A DNA stretch of 64,000 bases from Ignavibacteriales bacterium. Lineage in GTDB: Bacteria; Bacteroidota; Ignavibacteria; Ignavibacteriales; Ignavibacteriaceae. The translations under genes were made by a program, and so were the position numbers. The stretch spans positions 1 to 64,000 of the forward strand of contig JAGUYG010000050.1 in assembly GCA_020061465.1 (NCBI GenBank), written 5' to 3'. This document shows, in pieces, positions 53,823 to 63,411 of this stretch. The notes below the pieces were generated by a model. That model was not told the origin of the DNA. It ran no database searches and was given only the letters and a program-made list of their open reading frames with translations. How positions within the stretch are numbered: the first letter of the stretch is position 1; each line of letters opens with the position of its first letter.

Positions 53823-55151
53823 ATGATTAGATTATTAACAACAACATTTACTTTACTCCTCACTGTAAGCCTGCTTGCTCAGTATACGGATAGTATTCAG
53901 AATGGAACTATACACAAAGTAAAAGTCGATTCAATTTCAATCATCGGGAATGAAATAACAGAAGAGGATATCATTTTGCGTGAATTAACTTTTGAGTCCG
54001 GTGATGAAATTGATACTCATATTTTAAACTACAATAAAGAAAGAATATATAGCCTTGGTATTTTTAATCGTGTAGAGCTTTATCCGCTTTCCTTCGAAGG
54101 GAAGAACGTTATAATAATTTTAGTTGAAGAAAGCTGGTATATTTATCCCATTCCTTTTATTGAATTAAAAGATAAAGATTGGGATAAAGTTTCGTATGGT
54201 ATGGATTTCAGCGTCAGAAATTTTAGGGGCAGAAATGAAACGGTGCGTGCACGTTTAGCGCTCGGATATGATCCGTCTCTTTTCCTTGCTTATTATGTTC
54301 CGTATCTCATCAAACAAGAAGCAATTTCTTTCAGCATTGAAACGATGTATAAGGACGTAAGAAATAAAAGCAGAATAGCCGCAAGTTTATACGGAAAAAA
54401 TTTTGATCAAAAATTTATAAGCAGCTATTTAGTGCTTGGCAAAAGGCTGGGCATTTATCACACTGCAAGCTTAAACATTGGTTTTAATTACATCGAAACT
54501 CCGTTTTATCTTGAAGGTATTTCTGCATCCGGGGAAAGGATAGATAGAATTCTTTCGGCAGGTGCATCATATATTTATGATACGCGCGACTTGATTCAAT
54601 ATCCTAAAGAAGGCATCTTAGCGTGGATAAGTTATCAACTTAAAGGATTCGGCTTTAAAGATATAAATTATCAAATATTAAATATAGATTTTCGGGAATA
54701 CAGGAAGATAATCGGAGATTTAACGGCTAAGTGGAGATTTACTTCAAGGATGACTTTCGGTAAGCTTATCCCTTATTATGATTATTCGTACATCGGCTTT
54801 GTAGAAAGAATACGCGGACATTTCGCAACCGAGCAGGAAGGAAATGATTATTACATCAGCTCTCTCGAGCTGTTTCATCCAATCTTTAAGGATGTTCACA
54901 TTAGCTTTGATAATATTCCGCTTCTTCCCAAAGAATTATTTTCTTATCGCATTGGATTATATGCTCAATTATTCCTAGATACAGGAGCAACGCGTTTTCG
55001 GGGAAGCGCATTACGTTCAAGAGATTTTTTATCCGGTTACGGAGCGGGACTGACACTTCTCATTCTTCCATATAATATTTTAAGAATTGAATTTGCATTA
55101 GACGAATACCGCAATCACGAAATAATTTTTGATCTTGGAATCTCCTTCTAA
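53823..55151 (+). CDS. POTRA-containing outer-membrane barrel protein (BamA/TamA-like)
   Basis: Signal peptide (residues 1-19), one POTRA-like domain (about 30-108; VDSISIIGNEITEEDIILRE, then YSLGIFNRVELYPL) and an Omp85-type barrel ending in a terminal Phe (LGISF). With one POTRA domain and 442 residues it is much shorter than BamA, so it is an accessory member, not the core assembly factor. The rsmE reading frame begins inside its last codons. Confidence 0.82.
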   Translation: MIRLLTTTFTLLLTVSLLAQYTDSIQNGTIHKVKVDSISIIGNEITEEDIILRELTFESGDEIDTHILNYNKERIYSLGIFNRVELYPLSFEGKNVIIILVEESWYIYPIPFIELKDKDWDKVSYGMDFSVRNFRGRNETVRARLALGYDPSLFLAYYVPYLIKQEAISFSIETMYKDVRNKSRIAASLYGKNFDQKFISSYLVLGKRLGIYHTASLNIGFNYIETPFYLEGISASGERIDRILSAGASYIYDTRDLIQYPKEGILAWISYQLKGFGFKDINYQILNIDFREYRKIIGDLTAKWRFTSRMTFGKLIPYYDYSYIGFVERIRGHFATEQEGNDYYISSLELFHPIFKDVHISFDNIPLLPKELFSYRIGLYAQLFLDTGATRFRGSALRSRDFLSGYGAGLTLLILPYNILRIEFALDEYRNHEIIFDLGISF

Positions 55152-55833
55152 CATAGAGCTTTTTTATACAGAAAAAATTCAAGTGGATAATACCGCCATA
55201 ATCGACGGCGACGAATTTATTCATTTAGCCAAAGTTATGCGGCACCAAGGCGGCGATGCTGTTTTCCTAACAAACGGTAAAGGAAAACTGTTCAACGGAA
55301 TAATTGAAAGAATGACCGGTTATTCCGCTTTAGTTAGAATTGAAAACGAAGGGTATTTCGAAAATAAAAAAGAGCACATCTGTTTCTGCATTCCGAAATT
55401 AAAAAATCATAATCGTTTTGAATTTGCACTTGAAAAATGTGTTGAGCTTGGAATTACAAATTTTATAATTCTTGAAACAGCGAGAACGATATCTAAATCA
55501 AATAAAATTGATAGGTGGAAGAATATTTTGGTGTCCGCCATGAAGCAATCGCTGAGGACACACCTTCCGAAGATTTTAAGTGTTATGACAATTGGAAATA
55601 TTGCTATAAGCGAAATTGATTTTTTAGTTTTCGATCAATCCAGCGAAAAGTTTTTTCCCCAGAATAGCAAGTTGGATACTAAATGTAAATATTACTTTAT
55701 CTTCGGTCCCGAGGGTGGATTATCCGGTGAAGAGTTAAAATTATTTAGACAGGAAAACATTTTCAGATTATCAGCTAATCGTTTAAGAACGGAAACTGCT
55801 ATAATTAAATGCGCTGCACTTTTAAATTGTTAA
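55129..55833 (+). CDS. rsmE: 16S rRNA (uracil-1498-N3)-methyltransferase
   Basis: SPOUT-class methyltransferase. The N-terminal PUA-like part (HLAKVMRHQGGDAVFLTNGKG) and the knot motif FIFGPEGGLSGEELKLF with NRLRTETAI are diagnostic. The proposed TTG start overlaps the preceding gene by 23 bases, and another TTG two codons on is equally possible; no ATG fits, since the domain begins at once. Confidence 0.92.
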   Translation: MILESPSNIELFYTEKIQVDNTAIIDGDEFIHLAKVMRHQGGDAVFLTNGKGKLFNGIIERMTGYSALVRIENEGYFENKKEHICFCIPKLKNHNRFEFALEKCVELGITNFIILETARTISKSNKIDRWKNILVSAMKQSLRTHLPKILSVMTIGNIAISEIDFLVFDQSSEKFFPQNSKLDTKCKYYFIFGPEGGLSGEELKLFRQENIFRLSANRLRTETAIIKCAALLNC

Positions 55834-55892
55834 GCAATTAGTTCCGGAATAATCTTTTGAAATAGGATTCCATCTTTTTGTAAGAATCAAAA

Positions 55893-55950
55893 GCCACTAA
55901 TGGACACGAATTTTCACTAATATTCGTGCTAATTAGTGTTAATTCGTGGC
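55893..55950. repeat. Dispersed hairpin repeat, copy 2 of 3
   Basis: A 58-base inverted-repeat unit, beginning GCCACTAATGGACACGAAT and ending ATTAGTGTTAATTCGTGGC. It is nearly identical to copy 3 at 56152-56209 and related to copy 1 at 33094-33150. Confidence 0.8.
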
Positions 55951-56151
55951 TGAAATTCTTCAGTCCTGCGGAACAAATAATTATTATTAGTTGCCGATGC
56001 AAATAAAATCGTTGCCATAAATAATAGTCTTACTAATATTAACTGTATTCCAAATCAAGATACACGAAGATTTTAATTAAAAATAAAGAACAATAGGAGT
56101 AATCAAGATTGTTCAATGTTAGTTTTGGGTGTTCCAATGCGTAAGTCTAAA

Positions 56152-56209
56152 GCCACTAATGGACACGAATTTTCACTAATATTCGTGGTAATTAGTGTTA
56201 ATTCGTGGC
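56152..56209. repeat. Dispersed hairpin repeat, copy 3 of 3
   Basis: Differs from copy 2 by a single base (GTGGTAATT against GTGCTAATT). It is 70 bases ahead of the RlpA-like start codon. Confidence 0.8.
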
Positions 56210-56279
56210 TGAAATTATTCAGTCCTGTGGAACAAATAATTATTATTAGTTGCCGATGCAAATAAAATCGTTATCATAA

Positions 56280-56702
56280 ATGATTAAAATAGTATCGTTA
56301 ATATTAGCTGTGATTATTTTCTATGGCTGCAGCAGTACACCTCGCATCGTAAAAGGCGGCAGCGGTTCAGCAGATCGAATAATAAGATATAAAACCGAAA
56401 AATCCGTAGAAGTTGGAACAGCTTCGTTTTACGCGCATAAGTATCATGGTAAACTTACAGCTAACGGTGAGATTTACGATATGAGTGAGTTAACAGCGGC
56501 TCACGGCAGCCTGCCGTTTAATACTGTTGTTAAAGTAACAAATCTAAAAAACAGCCGCACAGTGATTCTGAGAATAAACGATCGAATGCCTTATTATAAA
56601 GGAAGAATAATTGATGTATCCTACCGCGCCGCTAAGGAACTCGGTATGTTAACAAGCGGATTAGCAAAAGTTCAAATCGAAATCCTTAAATGGGGGGATT
56701 AA
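56280..56702 (+). CDS. rlpA: RlpA-like double-psi barrel lipoprotein
   Basis: A 140-residue lipoprotein with lipobox IFYGC-SS and one RlpA-type domain: VGTASFYAHKYHGKLTANGE, then LPFNTVVKVTNL and RINDRMPY with the catalytic-type Asp. There is no SPOR domain, so it is shorter than E. coli RlpA and may not be septal. Expected to act on peptidoglycan glycan strands. Confidence 0.87.
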   Translation: MIKIVSLILAVIIFYGCSSTPRIVKGGSGSADRIIRYKTEKSVEVGTASFYAHKYHGKLTANGEIYDMSELTAAHGSLPFNTVVKVTNLKNSRTVILRINDRMPYYKGRIIDVSYRAAKELGMLTSGLAKVQIEILKWGD

Positions 56703-56715
56703 CTTTTCCCTTCTA

Positions 56716-58293
56716 TCACTCCGTCGGGAATTCATCTAATCGTACCTTGGCATCGAGATTGGCAACAGCCTTTAAAACGTTGTAAGTCAACTCCGACATT
56801 CGTAATAATTTTTTATAGTTTATTTTATCCGGTGTATCTGTAGGCTTGTGATAATCCTCTCGCATATCGTCGAAGAAAAATGCGATAGGAATATTTTTAT
56901 TTGCATAATGATAGTGATCGCTTCGATAATAATATCTATTTGGATCGGCAGGATCGTCAAATTTATAGTTAAAATAGAAATTGCTTGTTTCGGCATTTAC
57001 GTTTTTTATCAAATCGTACAATTGACTGCTTATTTTCTTTGAACCGATAACGAAAATGCTGTCCTCGTGTCCTCGTCCAACCATATCGAGATTAACAAGC
57101 GCCGATATGTCTCCAATCCATGTGTAATTATTTGTAAGGTAAAGCGAGCCTAAGAGACCTTTTTCCTCTGCTGTATGCAATATGAATAGAACTGAACGAC
57201 GGTTATCAGGCTTAATTGAAAAAGCCTTTGCTGTTTCAAGTACTACTACAGTTCCTGAGCCGTCGTCATCCGCACCGTTATAGACTTCACCGTTGATAAG
57301 TCCGACATGATCGTAATGTGCACTTACGGCAACAAATTCGTTTTTTAATAATTCATCATGTCCCTCAATAATACCAATTACGTTGCGGGCGGTTTTACTT
57401 TCGGAAAGAATACTAACTTTTAATTTAATTGAATTAGTTAATAGAAAGGAATTCAATTGTTCGCCAGAAATACTTTTTGCTAATATTTCATCAAGAGAAA
57501 ATCCACTGCCTTCGAAGATCATTTCAGCGGTTTCTGAATTAATTGTGAATGCTGGAATCGTTTCTTTTCTTAAGCTGTCTTTTTCTAAATCTTCTAATAG
57601 AGTAATTGAAGGAATCTTAAGATACTTTTGGTATCGATCCCATTTTTCAATCACATCCTCCGGTGCGATAAAAAATATACCGGATACACCGTGCTTTTGT
57701 GCAGTTTCAATTTTGTAATTGATTTCAGAATATTTTCTGTTTTGCCGCTGTTCGAAAAATTCTGCTGCTTCCCCTTGGGGCGTGCCGCTTAAAACAACAG
57801 CGAATTTACCGTTTACATCAGCATTTTTATAATCGTTATAACCGATTTCATCTGCTTCAATTCCATATCCGGCAAATACTATGTTACATATTAAATCATA
57901 ATCGTTAAAACCCCGGGCAGCCCTGAAAAATCCATTTAAATAATTTGTTGAGAGCACCTCATCACCGGTTTCATTAAAAACTTTTATATATGAAAGAGTA
58001 TCAATTATTCTGGAAATAACATGAAAGCTTTGGAAATAAGTTCCGTTATCGCCAAAAGGTTTAACACCGTATTTCGTTAATTGGTTAGCAATAAATAATG
58101 AAGCAATATTTTCTCCTCGTGTTGCTGCTTCTCTTCCTTCAAGTTCGTCGGATGCTAAGAATTCAAGATTAGCTTTAAGACTCACTTCACTGATGAATTT
58201 TTCATAGGCAGTTTTGTGCTGAGTTGTAAGCTCTCTGCTGCTGCAGCCAATTAAAAATAAAACAGCAAAGAGAAATAATAATTTAAAATTCAT
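56716..58293 (-). CDS. M28-family zinc aminopeptidase lipoprotein
   Basis: An exported peptidase. Lipobox FLIGCSS; a protease-associated domain (about 140-230; FAGYGIEADEIGYNDYKNA); the catalytic domain with zinc ligands in VSAHYDHVG, NGADDDGSGT, TAEEKGLLGS and NLDMVGRG, and the last His in RSDHYHYANK. 525 residues, apparently intact. Its 3' end faces the rlpA 3' end. Confidence 0.91.
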   Translation of the reverse strand: MNFKLLFLFAVLFLIGCSSRELTTQHKTAYEKFISEVSLKANLEFLASDELEGREAATRGENIASLFIANQLTKYGVKPFGDNGTYFQSFHVISRIIDTLSYIKVFNETGDEVLSTNYLNGFFRAARGFNDYDLICNIVFAGYGIEADEIGYNDYKNADVNGKFAVVLSGTPQGEAAEFFEQRQNRKYSEINYKIETAQKHGVSGIFFIAPEDVIEKWDRYQKYLKIPSITLLEDLEKDSLRKETIPAFTINSETAEMIFEGSGFSLDEILAKSISGEQLNSFLLTNSIKLKVSILSESKTARNVIGIIEGHDELLKNEFVAVSAHYDHVGLINGEVYNGADDDGSGTVVVLETAKAFSIKPDNRRSVLFILHTAEEKGLLGSLYLTNNYTWIGDISALVNLDMVGRGHEDSIFVIGSKKISSQLYDLIKNVNAETSNFYFNYKFDDPADPNRYYYRSDHYHYANKNIPIAFFFDDMREDYHKPTDTPDKINYKKLLRMSELTYNVLKAVANLDAKVRLDEFPTE

Positions 58294-58477
58294 GAATAAA
58301 TCCTTTCAATAATCTAACACGTATAATATAAGGATTAGGGATAAACTTTTTGTGTGGAGATAAAAATAATTAAGATTTTGCTGAATTGATCATAAGTACA
58401 TTGTTGCAAGGGAGAATGATTACCTACCTTCTACTTTAATATATGATTATTGAGAAATTAGACAGAGAAATAAATAA

Positions 58478-58502
58478 CCGCCTCCCTCAGGAAGGGAGGC
58501 GG
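58478..58502 (-). terminator. Terminator of the TonB-dependent receptor gene
   Basis: A perfect ten-base G+C-rich stem (CCGCCTCCCT at 58478-58487, AGGGAGGCGG at 58493-58502) with a five-base loop lies 19 bases beyond the receptor stop. Read on the minus strand it is followed by a T-rich stretch. Confidence 0.78.
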
Positions 58503-58521
58503 CATGAAATTGGGGTAAATA

Positions 58522-61500
58522 TCAATTAAAAATATATCTTATACCGAATTGTATCCTGTAAACATCATCAACAGTAAGAGATTGCTCGGTAGAGTTACTT
58601 AGTAATTGATTACCAACATTTCTTAACCGGTAAAGTGCTTTACCTTCGGAATCCGCTCCACGTGCAATTAAAGGCTGGGTGGTAACTAATCTTTCAGCCA
58701 CACCCCATTCTTTGTTCAACAAATTACCAATATTCAGTATGTCTAATCTAAATTGCAGAGTATTTCGTTTGTTGAATAAATCCATAAATACTTCTTGAAC
58801 TATACTTAAATCAGCTCTGAATACTAAAGGTAATCGAACACCGCCGCGCTCAGCATACTTTCCTCTGTTCTGGCTCAAATAATCATCCTGCTCAATAAAT
58901 GCGTTCCAGGCTTCGGCTTGTTGTTGTGAAGTGAAAGTAGTGGTTACTCCGGAAACTGTTACGGAATATTCATCAAAATTCATTTCAAAAGTATTTTGAT
59001 GAATGTAAATCAAGTCATTGCTCGTTCCACCGTCGCCGTTTAAGTCGCCGCTGAAGGTATAACTAGCTGAGCGTGCAAATGCATTAAATGGATCCGGAGA
59101 GGGTGCCAATCCTTCCCAGAATAATGAAATTGTTGTAGCTCCAAAATTGAAATACTCTTTTCGGTAAGAAACAGCAGCAAATACACGGTGTCCTGGTGAA
59201 TAAGCCGAGAAACCCAATCCCGGATTGTTTGGATTACCGGAGTGTTGATTATTATTCCATGAACCGAAAGCTATAGAGCCGGGATCTATAGTATTTTTAG
59301 ATTCACCAAAGCTGTATGCCGCCTTTGCAAACCATCCATCACTCCAGGGTTTTTCTAACGAGGCACTGATGTTCCATGAATAGCCTTCATTTTGATTTTT
59401 CAATACAATCGCGTTATCAATTTTTGAATTGATCTTATTTCCCGTGGTCCATCGTGGACGATTATCAACCCCTGCGAAAGCTGTATTTGGTTCCGAAAGG
59501 TTCGCATTGATATAATAGATTCCATTAACATCACGGTTATACAAGAACTCAACCGTACCGACTAGACCTAGGGGAAGTTTTTGATCAACGGCGAGGTTTG
59601 TTCTCCAAAGTTGAGGAAATCTGAAATCAGGATCTGTGAAGGCAAGTTCGTAACTCGAAGCAGGTGCGCCGGTAACATTAGTCGGTTTATAGTTATTCGG
59701 ATTAGGGTTAAAAGGTCTTTGATAAGTATTATCTAATCTTTGGAATCCGGTTAATACTCCGTTATTTCCTATCTGATTAGAAATCCAAACATAAGCCGGT
59801 TTACCAGTAAATATACCGGTCCCACCCCGAACTTGAGTGCTTCTGTCACCGGTTGCATCCCAGTTGAATCCTAGTCTTGGAGAGAAAAGGATATTGGGAT
59901 CAGGGAGTTTGCTGGTTGAATATTTTACAGTATTACCATCTTCATCTTTGAAGGACATTCCGTCAACCTCATCATTTTTAAATCCTGTATCTCCAAAGAA
60001 GGGCATATCAGCTCTTAAACCAATAGTGAGTCTAAGATTATCATTAACCTGCCATTCATCTTGTGCATATAACCCAGCATAAAATACTTCAAGGGGCTGA
60101 ATAGGTTTTTCCATCCCTGGCTGGTTTGACCATCTAACCTGAAAACGACGAAGTTGTATATTGGAAGTATCTCTGTTTGGATTTTGAAGATAACCATTTG
60201 CATCTGCATAAAAATCATCCAATGAATTATAAACATAAACACTTTGTGAACCTGGGAAAAATACGTTTTCGGATTCATATCGCTCTGCACTTAATCCAAA
60301 TGTAAAATAATGATCATCGCGGGAATAGGTGAAATTGTTTTGCAATTGAAAGCTCTTGTAACGCAACTCATTATTCGGTGTGAAAGGCTCGAAACCGAAG
60401 GAGGTGTAAACTGAACCGCCTGACAGTACATCGACAAACGGAAACATAGTGCCTTTAGAATCACGGCTTTCATCATTGTAAGTATAACCCACAATAAGAT
60501 TATTCGACATGTTATTGCTAATGGCTGAGTTCCATTCCCCAACGATTGAGCGAATATTTTCAAGAATAATATAATTAGAATTTTGGAAATTCAGACCGGT
60601 CAAGCTGCTTCTTCTGCTGCCAAAGCCTAATGAAGAAGAATTAGAAACCAATACATCTGTTTGAGAGTCGAGATGTGTATAACGTAAGCTTAGTTTGTTC
60701 CGATCGTCAAGGTTATAATCGAACCTTATCAGAAATCTGGTTGCCGGTATTTCATGATCATAACCCTGGTAAGATCCTGTTTCGTAATTAAAGTTAGTTT
60801 TAAGGAAACTGCTTAATTGATTTAAATCGGAAGCGAGTACTCTTGTTACATTTCCTCCTTCAGTAACTCCGCCGGGATTTGCAATATATGTTGTACCTGG
60901 TTGTGTTAATTCATCAGTTTCAAAACTGGTAAAGAAGAATAATTTATTCTTTACAATGGGACCGCCTAAGCGCAATCCGATTTGGTTATATTTAAATGTG
61001 CCCGGGTCAAATTCTTTATCGCCGGCTTTTGTACCTACAAGATCTTCATTACGGAACTGATAATAAGCTGAACCTGATAACTCGTTAGTTCCACTGCGAG
61101 TTACGGTATTAACACCCGCACCTACAAAATTTCCCTGGCGAACATCGTAAGGAGCGATATTCACCTGCACTTGTTCAATAGCATCTAACGCTATAGGGGC
61201 AACTCCGGTTCTGTCACCTGGCTGCCCTGCAAGACCAAAAGAGTTGTTAAAATAAGAACCGTCGACAGTAATGTTATTGAAGCGGTTATCCTGACCGGCA
61301 AATGAAGAACCGGTAGATTGTGGTGTAAGTCTTGTGAAATCATTTATTCTTCTTGAAATAGTAGGCATCATTTCAAGAGATTCTCTTTGAATTGAAGTAG
61401 CTGCACCACTTCTATTAGGACTGAAAATTGCATCACGCTGTGCGGTAACTGTAACTTCGCCAAGTTCAATCATAGTATCGCTCATGACAAAGTCAAGATT

Positions 61501-61824
61501 TGTCGTTACTCCAAGCGAGAGATAGATATTATCTCTTACCTGATTCTGGAAACCGACAAATGTAACAACTATCGAGTAGGGTCCGCCGACTCTCATACCG
61601 GAAATGGTAAATCTACCATTTTCTCGAGTGGTTGTACCGTATTGGGTTCCTGAGGATACATGTGTTACAAGAACAGTTGCAGCAGGAAGCGGATCACCGT
61701 TTTGGTCAGTTACCGTTCCACTCATTGATGATGAGGTTACCCCTTGAGCATATAGAGAACTAGTTCCTGAGAGAAGGACCAGCAGCAGAACCAACAACGG
61801 AAGTTTTGTTAAAATAAACTTCAT
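58522..61824 (-). CDS. TonB-dependent receptor with carboxypeptidase-regulatory-like domain (Oar-like)
   Basis: A 1100-residue outer-membrane receptor. The signal peptide ends LYAQG. Residues about 33-115 are a CarboxypepD-regulatory-like domain (SGTVTDQNGDPLPAATVLV). The plug (about 120-240; NNITVDGSYFNNSFG, then AIEQVQVNIAPYDVRQG) and a large barrel ending FGIRYIFN follow. The layout is that of the Oar/OmpA-related receptors of Bacteroidota-type bacteria, whose ligands are usually unknown. It is a single-gene unit with its own terminator. Confidence 0.9.
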   Translation of the reverse strand: MKFILTKLPLLVLLLVLLSGTSSLYAQGVTSSSMSGTVTDQNGDPLPAATVLVTHVSSGTQYGTTTRENGRFTISGMRVGGPYSIVVTFVGFQNQVRDNIYLSLGVTTNLDFVMSDTMIELGEVTVTAQRDAIFSPNRSGAATSIQRESLEMMPTISRRINDFTRLTPQSTGSSFAGQDNRFNNITVDGSYFNNSFGLAGQPGDRTGVAPIALDAIEQVQVNIAPYDVRQGNFVGAGVNTVTRSGTNELSGSAYYQFRNEDLVGTKAGDKEFDPGTFKYNQIGLRLGGPIVKNKLFFFTSFETDELTQPGTTYIANPGGVTEGGNVTRVLASDLNQLSSFLKTNFNYETGSYQGYDHEIPATRFLIRFDYNLDDRNKLSLRYTHLDSQTDVLVSNSSSLGFGSRRSSLTGLNFQNSNYIILENIRSIVGEWNSAISNNMSNNLIVGYTYNDESRDSKGTMFPFVDVLSGGSVYTSFGFEPFTPNNELRYKSFQLQNNFTYSRDDHYFTFGLSAERYESENVFFPGSQSVYVYNSLDDFYADANGYLQNPNRDTSNIQLRRFQVRWSNQPGMEKPIQPLEVFYAGLYAQDEWQVNDNLRLTIGLRADMPFFGDTGFKNDEVDGMSFKDEDGNTVKYSTSKLPDPNILFSPRLGFNWDATGDRSTQVRGGTGIFTGKPAYVWISNQIGNNGVLTGFQRLDNTYQRPFNPNPNNYKPTNVTGAPASSYELAFTDPDFRFPQLWRTNLAVDQKLPLGLVGTVEFLYNRDVNGIYYINANLSEPNTAFAGVDNRPRWTTGNKINSKIDNAIVLKNQNEGYSWNISASLEKPWSDGWFAKAAYSFGESKNTIDPGSIAFGSWNNNQHSGNPNNPGLGFSAYSPGHRVFAAVSYRKEYFNFGATTISLFWEGLAPSPDPFNAFARSASYTFSGDLNGDGGTSNDLIYIHQNTFEMNFDEYSVTVSGVTTTFTSQQQAEAWNAFIEQDDYLSQNRGKYAERGGVRLPLVFRADLSIVQEVFMDLFNKRNTLQFRLDILNIGNLLNKEWGVAERLVTTQPLIARGADSEGKALYRLRNVGNQLLSNSTEQSLTVDDVYRIQFGIRYIFN

Positions 61825-62466
61825 ATACCTCTCCTTAAGTTATAATAAGTTAATAAGTTAGTGTTAGTTATGGAATTAAATAGATGAATGTTTACATAGT
61901 GATTAGAAATTACACCCGTAAATATCCAGTAGGAAAGAATATCTATCAATCTTGATTTAAACATTTATAACGATTTAATAGATTCTTAATTATTCCTTAA
62001 TAAAAAGATAATTTTGCTTTTAAATTCAGATCTTCAACAACGCCCGAGCTAATCTATTTCATAAGATCTGCTTGATAAGAATGGATTCGAAAAATTCACA
62101 CCTGTTCTGATAATGATTCAGTAGACAATAAGGTCATTATTTAATGACCAAAAGTAACTTAATAAAATTTAAGACTTAGAGCAATATTTATTTTATTATT
62201 TGAATAATTATTTTACATTTTTTTAGTTGATTTTTTCGGATTCATTTGTTCTAAAGAGGAGATAAATTTACGTTTAAGTCTGCCCAATCGAATAAATTTT
62301 CCTACCATCTGAATAAATATAAGCGAAACTAAGTCTTTGACGATTAGTCATGTTGAACTTATGGAATATGGCTGAATTTAATTGCATGACTAGATCGCAT
62401 AATTCTTCAAACTTTTCAGATATAAAATTATTTGAGTATTTTTCGCCGTTAAAAAATTAGATTAAA
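61825..62466. other. Divergent 640-base intergenic region
   Basis: It separates the receptor gene (minus) from rnhC (plus) and must carry both promoters. It is very AT-rich with long A and T runs. The segment ATAATAAGTTAATAAGTTAG next to the receptor start contains a short tandem TAATAAGT repeat. I see no RNA gene, strong hairpin or clear promoter. Confidence 0.5.
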
Positions 62467-63393
62467 GTGAATTCAACCGAACTGCAAGCGCTTAAAATAA
62501 TAGAATTTAACCGTTCTAAGATATTAAATGCCGGATTAAGTGTTAGTGATTTACAGCGCCAAGATTATAATTATGAATTTATAGTCTCTGATAGAAAGGA
62601 CAGATGTAAGATTTTATCGTACTTCGGGAAGAAAGGTGTTAAAACAGATATTCAGGGGAATTCCGAGAGTAAGCTTTATTCAATAGTTAATGAAATTATT
62701 CACGGCATTGAACTTTTCAACAGCATAAAAGATGAGATTGATGAACCCGCATCTTATATCGGCACTGACGAATCAGGAAAAGGAGATTTTTTCGGTCCGT
62801 TAGTTGTAGCCGGTGTATACGCTCATGGAGATATTTTAGTACAGCTCAAACAGATTGGTGTAAAGGATAGTAAGCTTATAAGCGATAACGAAATTCAGAC
62901 ACTCTCAGCTAGTATTAGGCGACTAATAAAAGATGATTATGACATCATAGTAATAAATCCTGAAAAGTATAACCGGCTTTATGCGAGCTTCGGTAATCTA
63001 AATAAAATTCTGGCTTGGGCTCACGCTAAAGTAATTGAGAACTTATTAACCCGAATAAATACCGCACAAGTAATAAGCGATAAATTCGGAGATGAAAAGC
63101 TAATAAAAAACTCATTACAATCACGAGGAAAAGAAGTGAATTTGATGCAGGTAACTAAAGCCGAAAGGTATACGGCTGTGGCAGCAGCATCGATATTAGC
63201 GCGGTATAAATTTAACGAATGGTTTTATATTCAAAAGAAAAAATTTAAGCATGAAATTCCCAAAGGGGCGTCGGATGCGGTTGTTAGCTCGGCTGAAAGA
63301 TTAACCGATGAACTTGGTAGTGATCAACTTCATAAATTTGTAAAGATTCACTTTAAAACAATGAAAAAATTAAACATAGATAAAATTGGGTAA
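62467..63393 (+). CDS. rnhC: Ribonuclease HIII
   Basis: Removes RNA from RNA-DNA hybrids. An N-terminal substrate-binding (DUF3378/TBP-like) domain of about 85 residues is followed by the type 2 RNase H domain with GTDESGKGDFFGPLVVAG, VKDSKLISD and the acidic residues in ISDKFGDE. GTG start. The GKGDFFGP form and the N-terminal domain mark HIII instead of HII. pfkA starts 18 bases later. Confidence 0.93.
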   Translation: MNSTELQALKIIEFNRSKILNAGLSVSDLQRQDYNYEFIVSDRKDRCKILSYFGKKGVKTDIQGNSESKLYSIVNEIIHGIELFNSIKDEIDEPASYIGTDESGKGDFFGPLVVAGVYAHGDILVQLKQIGVKDSKLISDNEIQTLSASIRRLIKDDYDIIVINPEKYNRLYASFGNLNKILAWAHAKVIENLLTRINTAQVISDKFGDEKLIKNSLQSRGKEVNLMQVTKAERYTAVAAASILARYKFNEWFYIQKKKFKHEIPKGASDAVVSSAERLTDELGSDQLHKFVKIHFKTMKKLNIDKIG

Positions 63394-63411
63394 CCCAATA
63401 GAAGGATAAAA

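Larger units (their letters stand above)
55891..56300 (+). repeat. Tandem duplication of the rlpA upstream region and first codons
   Basis: Bases 55891 to about 56025 recur at 56150 to about 56290 with an offset of 259 and few differences. Each copy holds the 58-base hairpin repeat, then the shared stretch around AATTATTATTAGTTGCCGATG, then sequence resembling the start of the RlpA-like gene. In the first copy the gene start is degenerate (AATAAT where the gene has ATGATT). The 446-base gap has no other gene. Confidence 0.8.
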
